Positions 49,932 to 59,916 of a stretch of 64,000 nt of DNA are shown here, in pieces. The notes under the pieces were generated by a model. It searched no databases. It saw only the letters and a list, made by a program, of their open reading frames with translations, and was not told the origin of the DNA. The stretch covers positions 2,683,501 to 2,747,500 of the forward strand of contig NZ_CP014796.1 of assembly GCF_001969385.1 (NCBI RefSeq). The letters run 5' to 3'. The stretch is from Salipiger profundus. GTDB taxonomy: Bacteria; Pseudomonadota; Alphaproteobacteria; Rhodobacterales; Rhodobacteraceae. Position numbers and translations under genes: made by a program. The first letter of the stretch is position 1. Each line of letters opens with the position of its first letter.

Positions 49932-50852
49932 TCAGACCTTGAGGTTCGGAATGATCTGCTTCTTGCGGCTCATCACGCCGGGCAGCACCACGGTGTCGCC
50001 ATCGACGGAAACGTTGAAGCTCTTCTCGGCCACGCCCTTCACGGTGTCGTTCGGCACGAGGAGGGTCGCCTCTTCCTTGAGGATGTCGACGATGAACAGC
50101 AGCACCTCGTCGACGCCGTCCTCGGAGGCGACGGTCTTGAAGGTCTCCATCAGGCTGTCCTTGCGGCCGAGCGGGATCTCGGGCGCGGTGGTCTCGAGCA
50201 CGGAGACGCGGAACTTGGTGCCGTCGACCGCATACTCCTTCGAGTCCATGCGGATCAGCTCGGCGTCGGAGAAGGCCGAGACATCGGACTTCGCGGCGAA
50301 CATCTTCTCGGAAAGATCGCCGATCTCGATGCCGAGGTCGGAGGCGAGCTTGGCCGCGACTTCCTTGTCATGCCCGGTCGTGGTGGGCGACCGGAACTCC
50401 AGCGTGTCCGACAGGATGCAGGTCAGCGCCGCGCCCTTGATCGCGTCGGGCATCTTCGCCGCGTCGTCGCCCATCAGGTCGTAGAGAAGGGTCGCGGTGC
50501 AGGCGAGCGGGCGCACGGTGATGTCGATCGGACCCTTGGTCTCGAGACCGCCGACCAGCTTGTGGTGGTCGATGATGCCGCGGATGTCGGCCTTGTTGAT
50601 CGACGCCGGAAGCTCGGCGGGGTTGTTGGTGTCGACGATGACGACGGGCGCGTCCTCGGCGACGTCACCGATGATCTCGGGCTTCTCAAGGCCGAAGTGC
50701 TCGAGCATGAAGGCGGCCTCGGTGTTGGGCTCGCCGAGCAGCACGGGCTTGGCGGCCTCGCCCTTCACCTCGTTGAGGTACCATGCCCAGACGATCGGGC
50801 TGCCGGTGCTGTCGGTGTCGGGGGATTTGTGGCCGAAAACCAGGGTGGACAT
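49932..50852 (-). CDS. ppaC: Manganese-dependent inorganic pyrophosphatase (DHH family II)
   Basis: 306 residues. N-terminal metal sites: FGHKSPDTDSTGSPI (His and two Asp) and VVIVDTNNPAEL; the DHH motif is GIIDHHKLVGG. The C-terminal DHHA2 domain contains SRKKQIIP (Arg and Lys that hold pyrophosphate). Length fits family II enzymes. It hydrolyses pyrophosphate in the cytoplasm. It stands alone between a terminator and a divergent DUF3072 gene. Confidence 0.94.
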   Translation of the reverse strand: MSTLVFGHKSPDTDSTGSPIVWAWYLNEVKGEAAKPVLLGEPNTEAAFMLEHFGLEKPEIIGDVAEDAPVVIVDTNNPAELPASINKADIRGIIDHHKLVGGLETKGPIDITVRPLACTATLLYDLMGDDAAKMPDAIKGAALTCILSDTLEFRSPTTTGHDKEVAAKLASDLGIEIGDLSEKMFAAKSDVSAFSDAELIRMDSKEYAVDGTKFRVSVLETTAPEIPLGRKDSLMETFKTVASEDGVDEVLLFIVDILKEEATLLVPNDTVKGVAEKSFNVSVDGDTVVLPGVMSRKKQIIPNLKV

Positions 50853-51029
50853 CGCGGAAAAACTCCTTGGGTTCTGATCTCGATTTCGCGCGGGTTATAG
50901 GAGCGGGGCGGGTGGTTGTCACCCGCCGAAATGGGCCCCATGTGGCGGTGAGCGCAAACGTAGGACCCGCCGAATGGAACTCGCCCGAAAACCATGCGTT
51001 CGTATTCGGTAACGAAAGGATATTGTGAA

Positions 51030-51224
51030 ATGAATACAGCCGCCAATGCCGCGCGCCTCGACCCCGCACTGGACGTTCCGCCGGAGCCGCGCCAGCCGAT
51101 GACCGCAGAGCAGGAAGCGGACCTGCGTGCCCTCTCCGAGCGGGCGGGCGAGCCCTTCGATCCGGACCTGACCCAGCAGGAAGCAGACCAGCGCATCGAG
51201 CTGTTGCGGGCCGTCGTCTACTGA
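51030..51224 (+). CDS. DUF3072 protein
   Basis: 64 residues from ATG 51030, with AAAGGA 9 bases upstream. Core PMTAEQEADLRALSERAGEP and DLTQQEADQRIELLR match DUF3072, a short helical family of unknown function. An in-frame start 36 bases earlier lacks a ribosome site. It resembles a SAP-like fold, so nucleic-acid binding is conceivable. Standalone gene between ppaC and maeB. Confidence 0.85.
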   Translation: MNTAANAARLDPALDVPPEPRQPMTAEQEADLRALSERAGEPFDPDLTQQEADQRIELLRAVVY

Positions 51225-51328
51225 CGGCTTGCGCCGGCGCCCCCAGTCTTTACGCATGAGGGGCTTCCTGCTATTCCGCTCCCACTAGATTGTTCAGCGT
51301 TGAACTATTATCGGGAGCGCAGCCTGTC

Positions 51329-53608
51329 ATGTCGGACACTGCCCAGGAAAGCCTGCGCCAGGCGGCGCTGTTCTACCACGAAAATCCGAAGCCCGGAAAA
51401 CTCGAGATCCGTGCCACGAAGCCGCTGGCGAACGGTCGCGACCTGAGTCGCGCCTATTCGCCCGGCGTCGCCGAGGCCTGCACCGAGATACAGGCCGATC
51501 CCAAGGCTGCTGCCCGCTACACCGCACGCGGCAACCTCGTGGCCGTGGTTTCGAACGGCACCGCGGTGCTGGGGCTCGGCAACATCGGCCCGCTCGCATC
51601 GAAGCCGGTGATGGAGGGCAAGGCGGTCCTCTTCAAGAAGTTCGCCAACATCGACTGTTTCGACATCGAGCTGAACGAGCCCGACCCCGAGAAGCTCGCC
51701 GATATCGTCTGCGCGATGGAGCCCACCTTCGGCGCCATCAATCTCGAGGACATCAAGGCCCCCGACTGCTTCATCGTCGAGAAGATCTGCCGCGAGCGGA
51801 TGAACATCCCGGTCTTCCACGACGATCAGCACGGCACCGCCATCGTGGTCGGCGCCGCAGCTCTCAACGCACTGCACGTTGCCGGCAAGAGCTTCGAGGA
51901 CATCAAGGTCGTCTCGACCGGGGGCGGTGCCGCCGGGATTGCCTGCCTCAACATGCTGCTGAAGCTTGGCGTGAAACGCGAGAACGTCTGGCTCTGCGAC
52001 ATTCATGGCCTCGTCCACGAGGGCCGCGAAGAGGACATGACCCCGCAAAAGGCCGCCTTTGCCCAGAAGAGCGAGCTGCGCACTCTCGACGAGGTGATCG
52101 AAGGGGCCGACCTGTTCCTCGGGCTGTCGGGCCCGGGGGTCCTGAAGCCCGAACAGGTCGCACGCATGAGCGATGCGCCGATCGTCTTCGCGCTTGCCAA
52201 CCCCACGCCCGAGATCATGCCCGACGCGGTCCGCAGCGTCGCGCCCGACGCGATCATTGCGACCGGGCGGTCGGATTTCCCGAACCAGGTCAACAACGTC
52301 CTGTGCTTTCCCTTCATCTTCCGCGGCGCGCTCGACGTTGGGGCCACCGAGATCAACGACGACATGGCCGTGGCCTGCGTCGAGGGTATCGCGGCGCTGG
52401 CACGTGCGACCACCAGTGCCGAGGCCGCCGCCGCCTACCACGGCGAGCAGCTGACCTTCGGCCGCGACTACCTGATCCCCAAGCCCTTCGACCCGCGCCT
52501 GTCGGCGGTGGTGTCCTCGGCCGTGGCGAAGGCCGCGATGGACTCCGGGGTGGCGGAACGCCCGCTCGATGACATCCAGGCCTACAAGGAGCGGCTCAAC
52601 CAGAGCGTCTTCAAGTCGGCGCTGCTGATGCGCCCGGTGTTCGAGGCCGCCCGGACCGCGTCGCGCCGCATCGTCTTTTCCGAGGGCGAGGACGAGCGCG
52701 TGCTGCGCTCGGCACAGGCGATCCTCGAGGAGACGACCGAGCATCCGATCCTGATCGGCCGTCCCGAAGTGATCGAGGCCCGCTGCGAGCGCATGGGGCT
52801 CGAGATCCGGCCGGGGCGCGACTTCCACGTGGTCAACCCGCAGGACGACCCGCGCTACCGCGACTACTGGGAAACCTACCACAGGCTCATGGCGCGCCGT
52901 GGCGTGACGCCGGACCTCGCCCGCGCGATCCTGCGCACCAACACCACCGCCATCGCGGCGATCATGGTGCACCGCGAAGAGGCCGACAGCATGATCTGCG
53001 GCACCTTCGGCGAGTATCGCTGGCACCTCAACTATATCACGCAGGTGCTGGGCAACGAGGGGCTGCGCCCGCAGGGCGCGCTGTCGCTGATGATCCTCGA
53101 GGACGGGCCGCTGTTCCTTGCGGACACGCAGGTCTGGACCGAGCCGAGCCCCGAGCAGATCGCCGAGACGGTGATCGGCGCGGCCCGCCACGTGCGTCGC
53201 TTCGGCCTGCTGCCCAAGATCGCGCTCTGCTCGCGCTCGCAATTCGGCAACCAGGCCGATGGCTCGGGGCCGCGCATCCGCGCCGCGCTCGAGATCCTCG
53301 ACAGCCAGCCGCGCGACTTCATCTACGAGGGCGAGATGCACGTGGACAGCGCGCTCGACCCCGAGCTGCGCGAGCGGCTGATGCCCGAGAACCGCATGGA
53401 AGGCGCCGCGAACGTGCTGATCTTCGCGCAGGCCGATGCGGCGAGCGGGGTGCGGAACATCCTGCGCCTGAAGGCCGGTGCGCTCGAGGTCGGGCCGATC
53501 CTGATGGGGCTCGGCAACCGCGCGCATATCGTGACGCCATCGATCACCTCGCGCGGCCTGCTCAACATGGCAGCGGTCGCGGGCACCCCGGTCGCCAGCT
53601 ACGGCTGA
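51329..53608 (+). CDS. maeB: NADP-dependent malic enzyme, MaeB type (malic enzyme-phosphotransacetylase fusion)
   Basis: 759 residues from ATG 51329 (GGGAG upstream). Residues 1 to about 420 are malic enzyme: [67 protein letters not shown] and [19 protein letters not shown]. From about 430 a phosphotransacetylase-like domain ([19 protein letters not shown], to [15 protein letters not shown]) serves a regulatory role in this subclass. It decarboxylates malate to pyruvate with NADPH. Confidence 0.95.
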   Translation: MSDTAQESLRQAALFYHENPKPGKLEIRATKPLANGRDLSRAYSPGVAEACTEIQADPKAAARYTARGNLVAVVSNGTAVLGLGNIGPLASKPVMEGKAVLFKKFANIDCFDIELNEPDPEKLADIVCAMEPTFGAINLEDIKAPDCFIVEKICRERMNIPVFHDDQHGTAIVVGAAALNALHVAGKSFEDIKVVSTGGGAAGIACLNMLLKLGVKRENVWLCDIHGLVHEGREEDMTPQKAAFAQKSELRTLDEVIEGADLFLGLSGPGVLKPEQVARMSDAPIVFALANPTPEIMPDAVRSVAPDAIIATGRSDFPNQVNNVLCFPFIFRGALDVGATEINDDMAVACVEGIAALARATTSAEAAAAYHGEQLTFGRDYLIPKPFDPRLSAVVSSAVAKAAMDSGVAERPLDDIQAYKERLNQSVFKSALLMRPVFEAARTASRRIVFSEGEDERVLRSAQAILEETTEHPILIGRPEVIEARCERMGLEIRPGRDFHVVNPQDDPRYRDYWETYHRLMARRGVTPDLARAILRTNTTAIAAIMVHREEADSMICGTFGEYRWHLNYITQVLGNEGLRPQGALSLMILEDGPLFLADTQVWTEPSPEQIAETVIGAARHVRRFGLLPKIALCSRSQFGNQADGSGPRIRAALEILDSQPRDFIYEGEMHVDSALDPELRERLMPENRMEGAANVLIFAQADAASGVRNILRLKAGALEVGPILMGLGNRAHIVTPSITSRGLLNMAAVAGTPVASYG

Positions 53609-53943
53609 CCTTTCGGCGCCGCCCGGGGCAGGGCGGCGCCCGACCGATCTGCGCGGTTTTCCCGCGATCCTCTCACCGGCCAGGGCAGGGCGTCACCGTT
53701 GGCGATCCGCGACGTGACTCGCTTGCGCGGATTTGCAGAACGCCTCTCACGCAAACTTTGCAAACCGTGCGAACCTTCGCAGGAACACGGCAAATTCCAG
53801 CGGTCTTTGCAAATGTTTGCAGGCCGTCCGGCTCGATTCCAGCAAAATTCTGCGGTGAAATGTCCTGCTATGCGGTAACATACTTGCTCAGCCATAGGCG
53901 CTTGCCTAAGCAAGTTACCCATAGGTGAGAGGAGGTGACCCCC
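53609..53943 (+). promoter_or_regulatory. Upstream region of prpE with TTTGCAAA motifs
   Basis: 335 bases without a gene. TTTGCAAA occurs at 53757-53764 and 53806-53813, the latter followed at 53816 by TTTGCAGG. ATTTGCAGAA lies at 53731-53740 and TGCGAACC/TTCGCAGG variants lie between. Such sites are recognised by the ScfR/RamB family (PccR-type) in acetate and propionate metabolism. A strong ribosome site GAGGAGGTGA precedes the prpE ATG. A short stem CTTGC-ctaa-GCAAG lies at 53901-53914. Confidence 0.6.
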
Positions 53944-55845
53944 ATGGGCTACAACGATGTTTACGAAGCCTGGAAATCCGACCCCGAGGGCTTCTGGATG
54001 GAGGCCGCTCAGGCGATCGACTGGCACGAGGCCCCGTCGAAGGCGCTCTTCGACAAGGGCGGCGACATGTACGAATGGTTCGCCGACGGCATGGTCAACA
54101 CCTGCTGGAACGCGGTGGACCGTCACGTCGAGGCCGGCCGGGGCGACGAGATCGCCATCATGCACGAGAGCCCGATCACCCATTCGAGCAAGGGCATCAC
54201 CTATTCCGAGCTGCGTGACCGGGTCGCGAGCCTTGCCGGCGCGCTCAAGATGCGCGGCGTGGAAAAGGGCGACCGGGTCATCATCTACATGCCGATGATC
54301 CCCGAGGCGCTCGAGGCGATGCTCGCCTGTGCGCGCATCGGTGCCGTGCACTCGGTGGTCTTCGGCGGCTTTGCCGCGCACGAGCTGGCGGTGCGGATCG
54401 ACGACTGCACGCCCAAGGCGATCATCGCCTCGAGTTGCGGCCTCGAGCCGGGCCGTGTCGTGCATTACAAGCCGCTGCTGGACGAGGCCATCGAGCAGGC
54501 ATCGCACAAGCCCGAGTTCTGCGTGGTCTTCCAGCGCGAGCAGGAGGTCGCCAAGCTGATCGAGGGGCGCGACTTCTCGTGGCACGGCTTCCAGTACGGC
54601 GTTAAGCCCGCCGAGTGCGTGCCGGTCGAGGGCAACCATCCGGCCTATATCCTCTATACCTCGGGCACGACCGGTCAGCCCAAGGGCGTGGTGCGTTCGA
54701 CCGCCGGGCATCTGGTTGCGCTGCAATGGTCGATGAAGAACATCTACAACATCGAGGCCGGTGACCGCTTCTGGGCCGCCTCGGACGTGGGCTGGGTCGT
54801 CGGGCACTCCTACATCTGCTACGGTCCGCTGATCGCCGGGGCGCAGACCATCGTCTTCGAGGGCAAGCCCATCGGAACGCCGCACGCGGGCGTGTTCTGG
54901 CGGATCATCCAGAACCACCGGGTGAAGTCCTTCTTCACGGCACCCACCGCGCTGCGGGCGATCCGCCGCGCCGATCCTGACGGCGAGTGGATCAAGCGCT
55001 ACAAGCTGCATGACCTGCAGGCGCTCTTCCTCGCGGGCGAGCGCGCCGATCCCTCGACCATCGAGTGGGCGCAGAAGCACCTCGGCGTTCCGGTGATCGA
55101 CCACTGGTGGCAGACGGAAACCGGCTGGGGCATCGCCGCCAACCCGATCGGGATCGAGGAGCTGCCCGTGAAGCTGGGCAGCCCGTCGGTGCCGATGCCG
55201 GGCTACGACGTGCGCATCCTCGACGAGGGCGGCCACGAGATGCCGGCGGGCGAGCTCGGGGCCATCGCGATCAAGCTGCCGCTGCCCCCGGGCACGCTGC
55301 AGACGCTGTGGAATGCCGAGGAGCGGTTCCGCAAGTCCTACCTCACGCAGTTCCCCGGCTACTACGAGACCGGCGACGCCGGCATGAAGGACGAGGACGG
55401 CTACCTCTACATCATGTCGCGCACCGACGACGTCATCAACGTGGCGGGCCACCGCCTGTCGACCGGTGCGATGGAAGAAGTGCTGGCCTCGCATCCGGAT
55501 GTCGCGGAATGCGCGGTGATCGGCGTGGCGGACGAGCTGAAAGGGCAGATGCCGGTTGGCTTCATCTGCCTCAGCTCGGGCGTGGAGCGTGACCATGCCG
55601 AGGTCTGCAAGGAATGCGTGCGGATGGTGCGGGACCAGATCGGCCCCGTGGCGGCCTTCAAGCTCTGCGCCGTGGTCGAGCGCCTTCCCAAGACCCGCTC
55701 GGGCAAGATCCTGCGCGCGACCATGGTCAAGATCGCCGACGGCGAGAGCTTCAAGATGCCGGCGACCATCGACGATCCGGCGATCCTCGACGAGATCCGC
55801 GAGGCGCTGCAGGGTCTCGGTTACGGGAAGAAGGTGCCTGCCTGA
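53944..55845 (+). CDS. prpE: Propionyl-CoA synthetase (PrpE-type acyl-CoA ligase)
   Basis: 633 residues, an AMP-forming short-chain acyl-CoA synthetase. N-terminal GYNDVYEAWKSDPEGFW and TCWNAVDRHVEAGRG; the ATP-binding P-loop YILYTSGTTGQPKGVVRSTA; ASDVGWVVGHSYICYGPL; the DHWWQTETGWGIAANP acyl-pocket region; GYYETGDAGMKDEDGYLYIM; and catalytic Lys in KTRSGKILRATM. The pattern and length match PrpE/ACSS3 rather than AcsA, although acetate use cannot be excluded. It is followed by an intrinsic terminator. Confidence 0.92.
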   Translation: MGYNDVYEAWKSDPEGFWMEAAQAIDWHEAPSKALFDKGGDMYEWFADGMVNTCWNAVDRHVEAGRGDEIAIMHESPITHSSKGITYSELRDRVASLAGALKMRGVEKGDRVIIYMPMIPEALEAMLACARIGAVHSVVFGGFAAHELAVRIDDCTPKAIIASSCGLEPGRVVHYKPLLDEAIEQASHKPEFCVVFQREQEVAKLIEGRDFSWHGFQYGVKPAECVPVEGNHPAYILYTSGTTGQPKGVVRSTAGHLVALQWSMKNIYNIEAGDRFWAASDVGWVVGHSYICYGPLIAGAQTIVFEGKPIGTPHAGVFWRIIQNHRVKSFFTAPTALRAIRRADPDGEWIKRYKLHDLQALFLAGERADPSTIEWAQKHLGVPVIDHWWQTETGWGIAANPIGIEELPVKLGSPSVPMPGYDVRILDEGGHEMPAGELGAIAIKLPLPPGTLQTLWNAEERFRKSYLTQFPGYYETGDAGMKDEDGYLYIMSRTDDVINVAGHRLSTGAMEEVLASHPDVAECAVIGVADELKGQMPVGFICLSSGVERDHAEVCKECVRMVRDQIGPVAAFKLCAVVERLPKTRSGKILRATMVKIADGESFKMPATIDDPAILDEIREALQGLGYGKKVPA

Positions 55846-55870
55846 ACCTGACCCGTGAGACCATGAAGTG

Positions 55871-55905
55871 AACGCGCCGCAGGGAGACCCGTGGCGCGTT
55901 TTCCG
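55871..55905 (+). terminator. Terminator of prpE
   Basis: AACGCGCC / GGCGCGTT stem (8 bases) with a 14-base loop, followed by TTCC; 25 bases past the prpE stop. Confidence 0.75.
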
Positions 55906-55914
55906 TTTCCCAGA

Positions 55915-56649
55915 TCAATGAGCGTGGTGGGCGTGATGCTCGTGCTCGTGCTCGTGCCCGTCGTGGTCGTCGCCACCGCCGTGATCATGTCCGGAATGAT
56001 CCGTCATGCGCGGGTCCATCATGCCTTCCTTCACGCCGAAGCGGATGAGCAGAACGTTGACCGGATAGGCGGCGAACAGGCCGCAACTCAGCGACACGAT
56101 CAGCGACGACCAGAACCGGATATCGCCCAACCCGGCGTCGCCCGCGAGCGTCAGATCGACCGTGATGGCAACGATCTCCATCACCGCGATCGAGGGCGTC
56201 TCTGCAAGGAAGGTGTCCTTCAGGGCCTTGCGTTTCGGCACACCGTCCTGAATCAGCGGACCCAGGGTCAGCAGGAACCCGACACTGTAGGCGAAGAGAA
56301 AGGTCATCGCGACCGTGCCGAAGGTTTCGAGGCGCAGCAGGCCGACAGCCAGCGTGAGACCGACGATCTCGCCCAGCCCGCAGCCCGAGTAGCAGTGCGC
56401 GACCGAGCGGAAGCTGCGGCGCCAGAGACCGTCGTCGGAGATCTCCTTGCGGCCGCAAGAGAGGTAGACCCACAGGCCAAGCGGACCCGAGTAGAAAACG
56501 GTCAGCGCCCAGACCAGCTTCATCAGGCTCATCAGGTGACTGTTCTTCGTTGCCAGATCGCGCAGCAGCCAGATCTCGCAGGGGATCATCAGAAGGGCCC
56601 AGATGATCAGGAACCATGGGGAGGAGAGAACGCTTTCGACAAGGGGCAT
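55915..56649 (-). CDS. DUF4396 membrane protein with His-rich tail
   Basis: 244 residues, six to seven membrane helices. DUF4396-like stretches: PWFLIIWALLMIPCEIWLLR, FRSVAHCYSGCGLGEIVGLT (with Cys, Cys and Glu in a membrane helix) and FWSSLIVSLSCGLFAAYPVN. The C-terminal about 35 residues are a His/Asp tail (HDHGGGDDHDGHEHEHEHHA) that should bind divalent metals such as Cu, Ni or Zn. Standalone gene downstream of a hairpin and upstream of a VOC-family gene. Function is unknown; copper handling is a reasonable guess. Confidence 0.88.
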   Translation of the reverse strand: MPLVESVLSSPWFLIIWALLMIPCEIWLLRDLATKNSHLMSLMKLVWALTVFYSGPLGLWVYLSCGRKEISDDGLWRRSFRSVAHCYSGCGLGEIVGLTLAVGLLRLETFGTVAMTFLFAYSVGFLLTLGPLIQDGVPKRKALKDTFLAETPSIAVMEIVAITVDLTLAGDAGLGDIRFWSSLIVSLSCGLFAAYPVNVLLIRFGVKEGMMDPRMTDHSGHDHGGGDDHDGHEHEHEHHAHHAH

Positions 56650-56711
56650 GGAGACATCCTTTCTCCGTGACCAACGAGGCCGTCCGATACGAGTTCCCTC
56701 AAGCCAAGGCG

Positions 56712-57095
56712 TCAGGCTTCGTATAGTTCGAGCGGCAGCCCGTCCGGATCGGCGAAGAAGGTGAAGCGCTTGCCGGTAAGCGCGTCGGTGCGGATCGGCT
56801 CGACCGCAACGCCACCCGCCTCGAGCCGGGCCTTGGCCGCGGTCACGTCACCGACAGAAAAGGCGAGGTGGCGGAGGCCCCGCGCCTCGGGCCGGGTCGG
56901 TCGGCTCGGCGGTTCGGGGAAGCTGAAGAGCTCGAGCTGCCCGCCGCCCGGTATTGCCAGGTCGAGCTTCCAGCTCTGCCGCTCGGCGCGCCATGTTTCC
57001 GCGATGACCTCGAGACCGAGCGTGTCGGTATAGAAGGCCCGGCTCCGCGCGTAGTCGCTGCAGATCACGGCAACGTGGTGGAATCCTTCGATCAT
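56712..57095 (-). CDS. VOC (glyoxalase/bleomycin-resistance fold) family protein
   Basis: 127 residues from ATG 57095. FHHVAVICSDYARSRAFYTD opens the fold, with ligand His in the first strand. GLRHLAFSVGDVTAAKARLE then continues it, and FADPDGLPLELYE closes it with the C-terminal Glu. It resembles the small GloA2/YaeR-type proteins: a metal-dependent lyase or dioxygenase-like fold whose substrate is unknown. An upstream extension to 57161 is not conserved. No neighbour suggests a pathway. Confidence 0.88.
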   Translation of the reverse strand: MIEGFHHVAVICSDYARSRAFYTDTLGLEVIAETWRAERQSWKLDLAIPGGGQLELFSFPEPPSRPTRPEARGLRHLAFSVGDVTAAKARLEAGGVAVEPIRTDALTGKRFTFFADPDGLPLELYEA

Positions 57096-57200
57096 GTTGT
57101 TCCTCAGGTGCGGCGATCCGTGGGTATGGGCCACTGGACCGGATCCGGCACCGCGTCGCAAGCACTATGACCTGAAGCGTCGGCGGAAGCCTGACACGAA

Positions 57201-57230
57201 AAGACCCCGGGGAGGGAAACCCGGGGCCTT
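57201..57230 (-). terminator. Terminator of the CsbD gene
   Basis: Minus strand: GGCCCCGGGtttccctcCCCGGGGTC followed by TTTTCG, 25 bases past the CsbD stop at 57254. Confidence 0.8.
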
Positions 57231-57253
57231 TTGGCACGTGCCTGCACTGCGCG

Positions 57254-57457
57254 TCAGGCGGAGTGCTTGGCGGCGAACTCGTCCACCTGTCTTTCTGCGT
57301 CATCCTTTGCAAGGCCGTAACGTTCCTGAACGATGCCGACCAGCTTCTCGCGGTCGCCCGCAGCGCGGTCCACATCGTCGTCTGTCAGCTTGCCCCAGTA
57401 CGACTGGGTGTCGCCCTTGAGCTGCTTCCATTTGCCTTGAATCACATCCCAGTTCAT
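57254..57457 (-). CDS. CsbD-family stress protein
   Basis: 67 residues. The whole chain matches the CsbD family: MNWDVIQGKWKQLKGDTQSY, GKLTDDDVDRAAGDREKLVG and AERQVDEFAAKH. Such proteins are abundant under general stress and of unknown molecular function; in Rhodobacterales they tend to follow general-stress control. It has its own terminator and a separate leader, so it is probably monocistronic. Confidence 0.93.
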   Translation of the reverse strand: MNWDVIQGKWKQLKGDTQSYWGKLTDDDVDRAAGDREKLVGIVQERYGLAKDDAERQVDEFAAKHSA

Positions 57458-57543
57458 CGGGTTGCCTCCTTTTCTCGGCGTCGCCCGCCTCGTCGCGGGG
57501 TTTCAGTCTAGGAACGCCGGAGAAAGGCCGCCGGTTCCACCGG

Positions 57544-58305
57544 TCAGACGAACTGTTCGCGGATCAGCCGTTCCTCGAGACCGTGGCCCGGATCGAAGAG
57601 AACGCGGTGCGCAACCGAGGGTTCGGACCGGATGTCGACACGCACCACGTCGCGTACAGACTGGCTGTCGGCCTCGGCCATGACCGGGCGCTTTTCGGCC
57701 TCGAGCACCTCGAAGGTCACCTCGGCGGCCTTGGGCAGCAAGGCGCCCCGCCAGCGGCGCGGTCGGAAGGCGGCCACGGCGGTCAGCGCCAGCACCTCGG
57801 CACCGATTGGCAGGATCGGCCCGTGCGCCGAGTAGTTGTAGGCGGTCGAGCCTGCCGGTGTCGCCAGCAGGGCGCCGTCGCAGACCAGCTCGGGCATCCG
57901 CAGCTTGCCGTCGACATGGATCGCCAGCCGCGCGGCCTGCGGTCCGGCACGCAGCAGCGACACCTCGTTGATCGCCAGCGCCCGGTGGTCGCTGCCGTCG
58001 GCCCGGTGGGCGCGCATCGACAGCGGGTTGATGACCGCCTCCTCGGCGGCGGCCAGACGCTCTTCGAGCGCGTGCTCGGAATACTCGTTCATCAGGAAGC
58101 CGACGGTGCCGCGATTCATTCCGTAGACCGGGGCCGCCAGTTCCTCCGTGCGGTGCAGCGTGTGCAGCATGAAGCCGTCGCCTCCAAGCGCGACGATCAC
58201 GTCGGCGCCCTTTTCGGCGTGGTTCCCATAGCGCCGGGAGAGCCCGGCCAGCGCAGATTGCGCGATCGGGGCGTTGGAGGCGCAGAAGGCGATCTTGAGA
58301 GACAT
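57544..58305 (-). CDS. nadK: NAD kinase
   Basis: 253 residues from ATG 58305, the start that precedes [18 protein letters not shown]. Catalytic motif [15 protein letters not shown] (GGDG) and TVGFLMNEY are followed by [37 protein letters not shown] and the [16 protein letters not shown] stretch. The enzyme phosphorylates NAD to NADP. It is short, the typical alphaproteobacterial length. It is divergent from glyA across 169 bases. Confidence 0.93.
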   Translation of the reverse strand: MSLKIAFCASNAPIAQSALAGLSRRYGNHAEKGADVIVALGGDGFMLHTLHRTEELAAPVYGMNRGTVGFLMNEYSEHALEERLAAAEEAVINPLSMRAHRADGSDHRALAINEVSLLRAGPQAARLAIHVDGKLRMPELVCDGALLATPAGSTAYNYSAHGPILPIGAEVLALTAVAAFRPRRWRGALLPKAAEVTFEVLEAEKRPVMAEADSQSVRDVVRVDIRSEPSVAHRVLFDPGHGLEERLIREQFV

Positions 58306-58474
58306 GCAATTCCTCGGGCAGGGCCGCGTATTTCCGAAACAAGCACAAGTTCCACCGGGCTGCCAGACATGCCGCGGGATAATTCCGATATGCCGCTTTG
58401 CAGCCTTTGCGGCGGCGCCGGTTTCCTTTACGTAGGCGCACGTGACCAAACCATGACACCGGGAGACCCGCCTC

Positions 58475-59770
58475 ATGAACGCCCCGCACCGCGATGATGG
58501 ATTCTTCACCCAGTCGCTCGCCGAGCGCGACGCCGAGCTTTTCGCAGCCATTACCGGCGAGCTGGGTCGCCAGCGCGACGAGATCGAACTGATCGCCTCC
58601 GAGAACATCGTCTCCCGCGCCGTGATGGAGGCGCAGGGCTCGGTGATGACCAACAAGTACGCCGAGGGCTACCCGGGCCGCCGCTACTACGGTGGCTGCG
58701 ACTGGGTGGACGTGGCCGAGAACCTCGCCATCGACCGCGCCAAGCAGCTGTTCGGCTGCGAGTTCGCCAACGTGCAGCCGAACTCCGGCAGCCAGGCCAA
58801 CCAGGGTGTGTTCACCGCGCTGCTGCAGCCCGGCGACACGATTCTCGGCATGTCGCTCGATGCCGGTGGTCACCTGACCCACGGTGCCAAGCCCAACCAG
58901 TCGGGCAAGTGGTTCAACGCCGTGCAATACGGCGTGCGCCAGCAGGACAACATGCTGGATTACGACCAGGTGCAGGAGCTCGCCAACGAGCACAAGCCGA
59001 AGCTCATCATCGCCGGCGGCTCGGCCATCCCGCGCCAGATCGACTTCGCCAGGATGCGCGAAATCGCCGACAGCGTCGGCGCATGGCTGCATGTCGACAT
59101 GGCGCATTTTGCCGGGCTCGTGGCGGCGGGCGAGCATCCCTCGCCGTTCCCGCACGCGCATGTGGCGACCACCACCACCCACAAGACCCTGCGCGGCCCG
59201 CGCGGCGGCATGATCCTGACCAACGACGAGACCATCGCGAAGAAGGTGAACTCGGCGATCTTCCCCGGTATCCAGGGCGGCCCGCTGATGCATGTCATCG
59301 CGGCCAAGGCCGTCGCCTTCGGCGAGGCGCTGGAGCCGTCGTTCAAGACCTACGCGCAGCAGGTCATCAGGAACGCCCAGGCGCTGTCGGACCAGCTCAT
59401 CAAGGGCGGGCTCGACACCGTGACCCACGGCACCGACACCCACGTGGTGCTCGTCGACCTGCGCCCCAAGGGCGTGAAGGGCAACGCGACCGAGAAGGCG
59501 CTGGGCCGGGCGCACATCACCTGCAACAAGAACGGCGTGCCGTTCGACCCGGAAAAGCCGACCGTGACCTCGGGCATCCGCCTCGGCTCGCCTGCCGGCA
59601 CCACCCGCGGCTTCGGCGAGGACGAGTTCCGCCAGATCGCCGACTGGATCATCGAGGTGGTCGACGGGCTTGCCGCCAACGGTGAAGAGGGCAATGCAGA
59701 GGTCGAGGCCAAGGTGCGCGGCGAAGTCACCGCCTTCCTCGAGCGCTTCCCGATCTACCCGACGCTCTGA
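58475..59770 (+). CDS. glyA: Serine hydroxymethyltransferase
   Basis: 431 residues, a PLP enzyme interconverting serine and glycine with tetrahydrofolate. Patterns: [40 protein letters not shown], the PLP lysine in [20 protein letters not shown] and [20 protein letters not shown]. The full length is present. The housekeeping role links with soxBDAG at 34-40 kb, where sarcosine cleavage makes glycine and methylene-folate. Two near-identical palindromes and a terminator follow. Confidence 0.95.
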   Translation: MNAPHRDDGFFTQSLAERDAELFAAITGELGRQRDEIELIASENIVSRAVMEAQGSVMTNKYAEGYPGRRYYGGCDWVDVAENLAIDRAKQLFGCEFANVQPNSGSQANQGVFTALLQPGDTILGMSLDAGGHLTHGAKPNQSGKWFNAVQYGVRQQDNMLDYDQVQELANEHKPKLIIAGGSAIPRQIDFARMREIADSVGAWLHVDMAHFAGLVAAGEHPSPFPHAHVATTTTHKTLRGPRGGMILTNDETIAKKVNSAIFPGIQGGPLMHVIAAKAVAFGEALEPSFKTYAQQVIRNAQALSDQLIKGGLDTVTHGTDTHVVLVDLRPKGVKGNATEKALGRAHITCNKNGVPFDPEKPTVTSGIRLGSPAGTTRGFGEDEFRQIADWIIEVVDGLAANGEEGNAEVEAKVRGEVTAFLERFPIYPTL

Positions 59771-59778
59771 ACGGAGCC

Positions 59779-59848
59779 CCCAAGATTTTTCGTCCGAAAA
59801 ATCTTGGGCCCCGACACCGGCGTGAAGATTTTTCGTCCGAAAAATCTT
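59779..59848. repeat. Tandem pair of identical long palindromes after glyA
   Basis: AAGATTTTTCG-tc-CGAAAAATCTT (24 bases, perfect) occurs twice, at 59782-59805 and 59825-59848, 19 bases apart. The first is extended by CCC/GGG to 30 bases (59779-59808). AT-rich stems stand out in this GC-rich context. This may be a dispersed repeat of the group; the two could also act as glyA terminators. Confidence 0.85.
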
Positions 59849-59867
59849 CGGCACTGACCAGAAAAAA

Positions 59868-59893
59868 GCCCCGGATCATGCGATCCGGGGCTT
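59868..59893 (-). terminator. Terminator of the peroxiredoxin gene
   Basis: Stem GCCCCGGATC / GATCCGGGGC (10 bases, loop atgc), followed on the minus strand by TTTTTTC. It ends the gene at 59917-60570 and may also work for glyA from the other side. Confidence 0.9.
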
Positions 59894-59916
59894 TGCCGTT
59901 CCGGCTGCAGAGCCGA

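Noticed and set aside
51308..53527. 739-codon frame antisense to maeB
   Set aside because: Shadow of the GC-rich maeB coding strand; no family resemblance.
53599..55596. 665-codon frame antisense to prpE
   Set aside because: Same GC-driven effect; prpE itself is certain.
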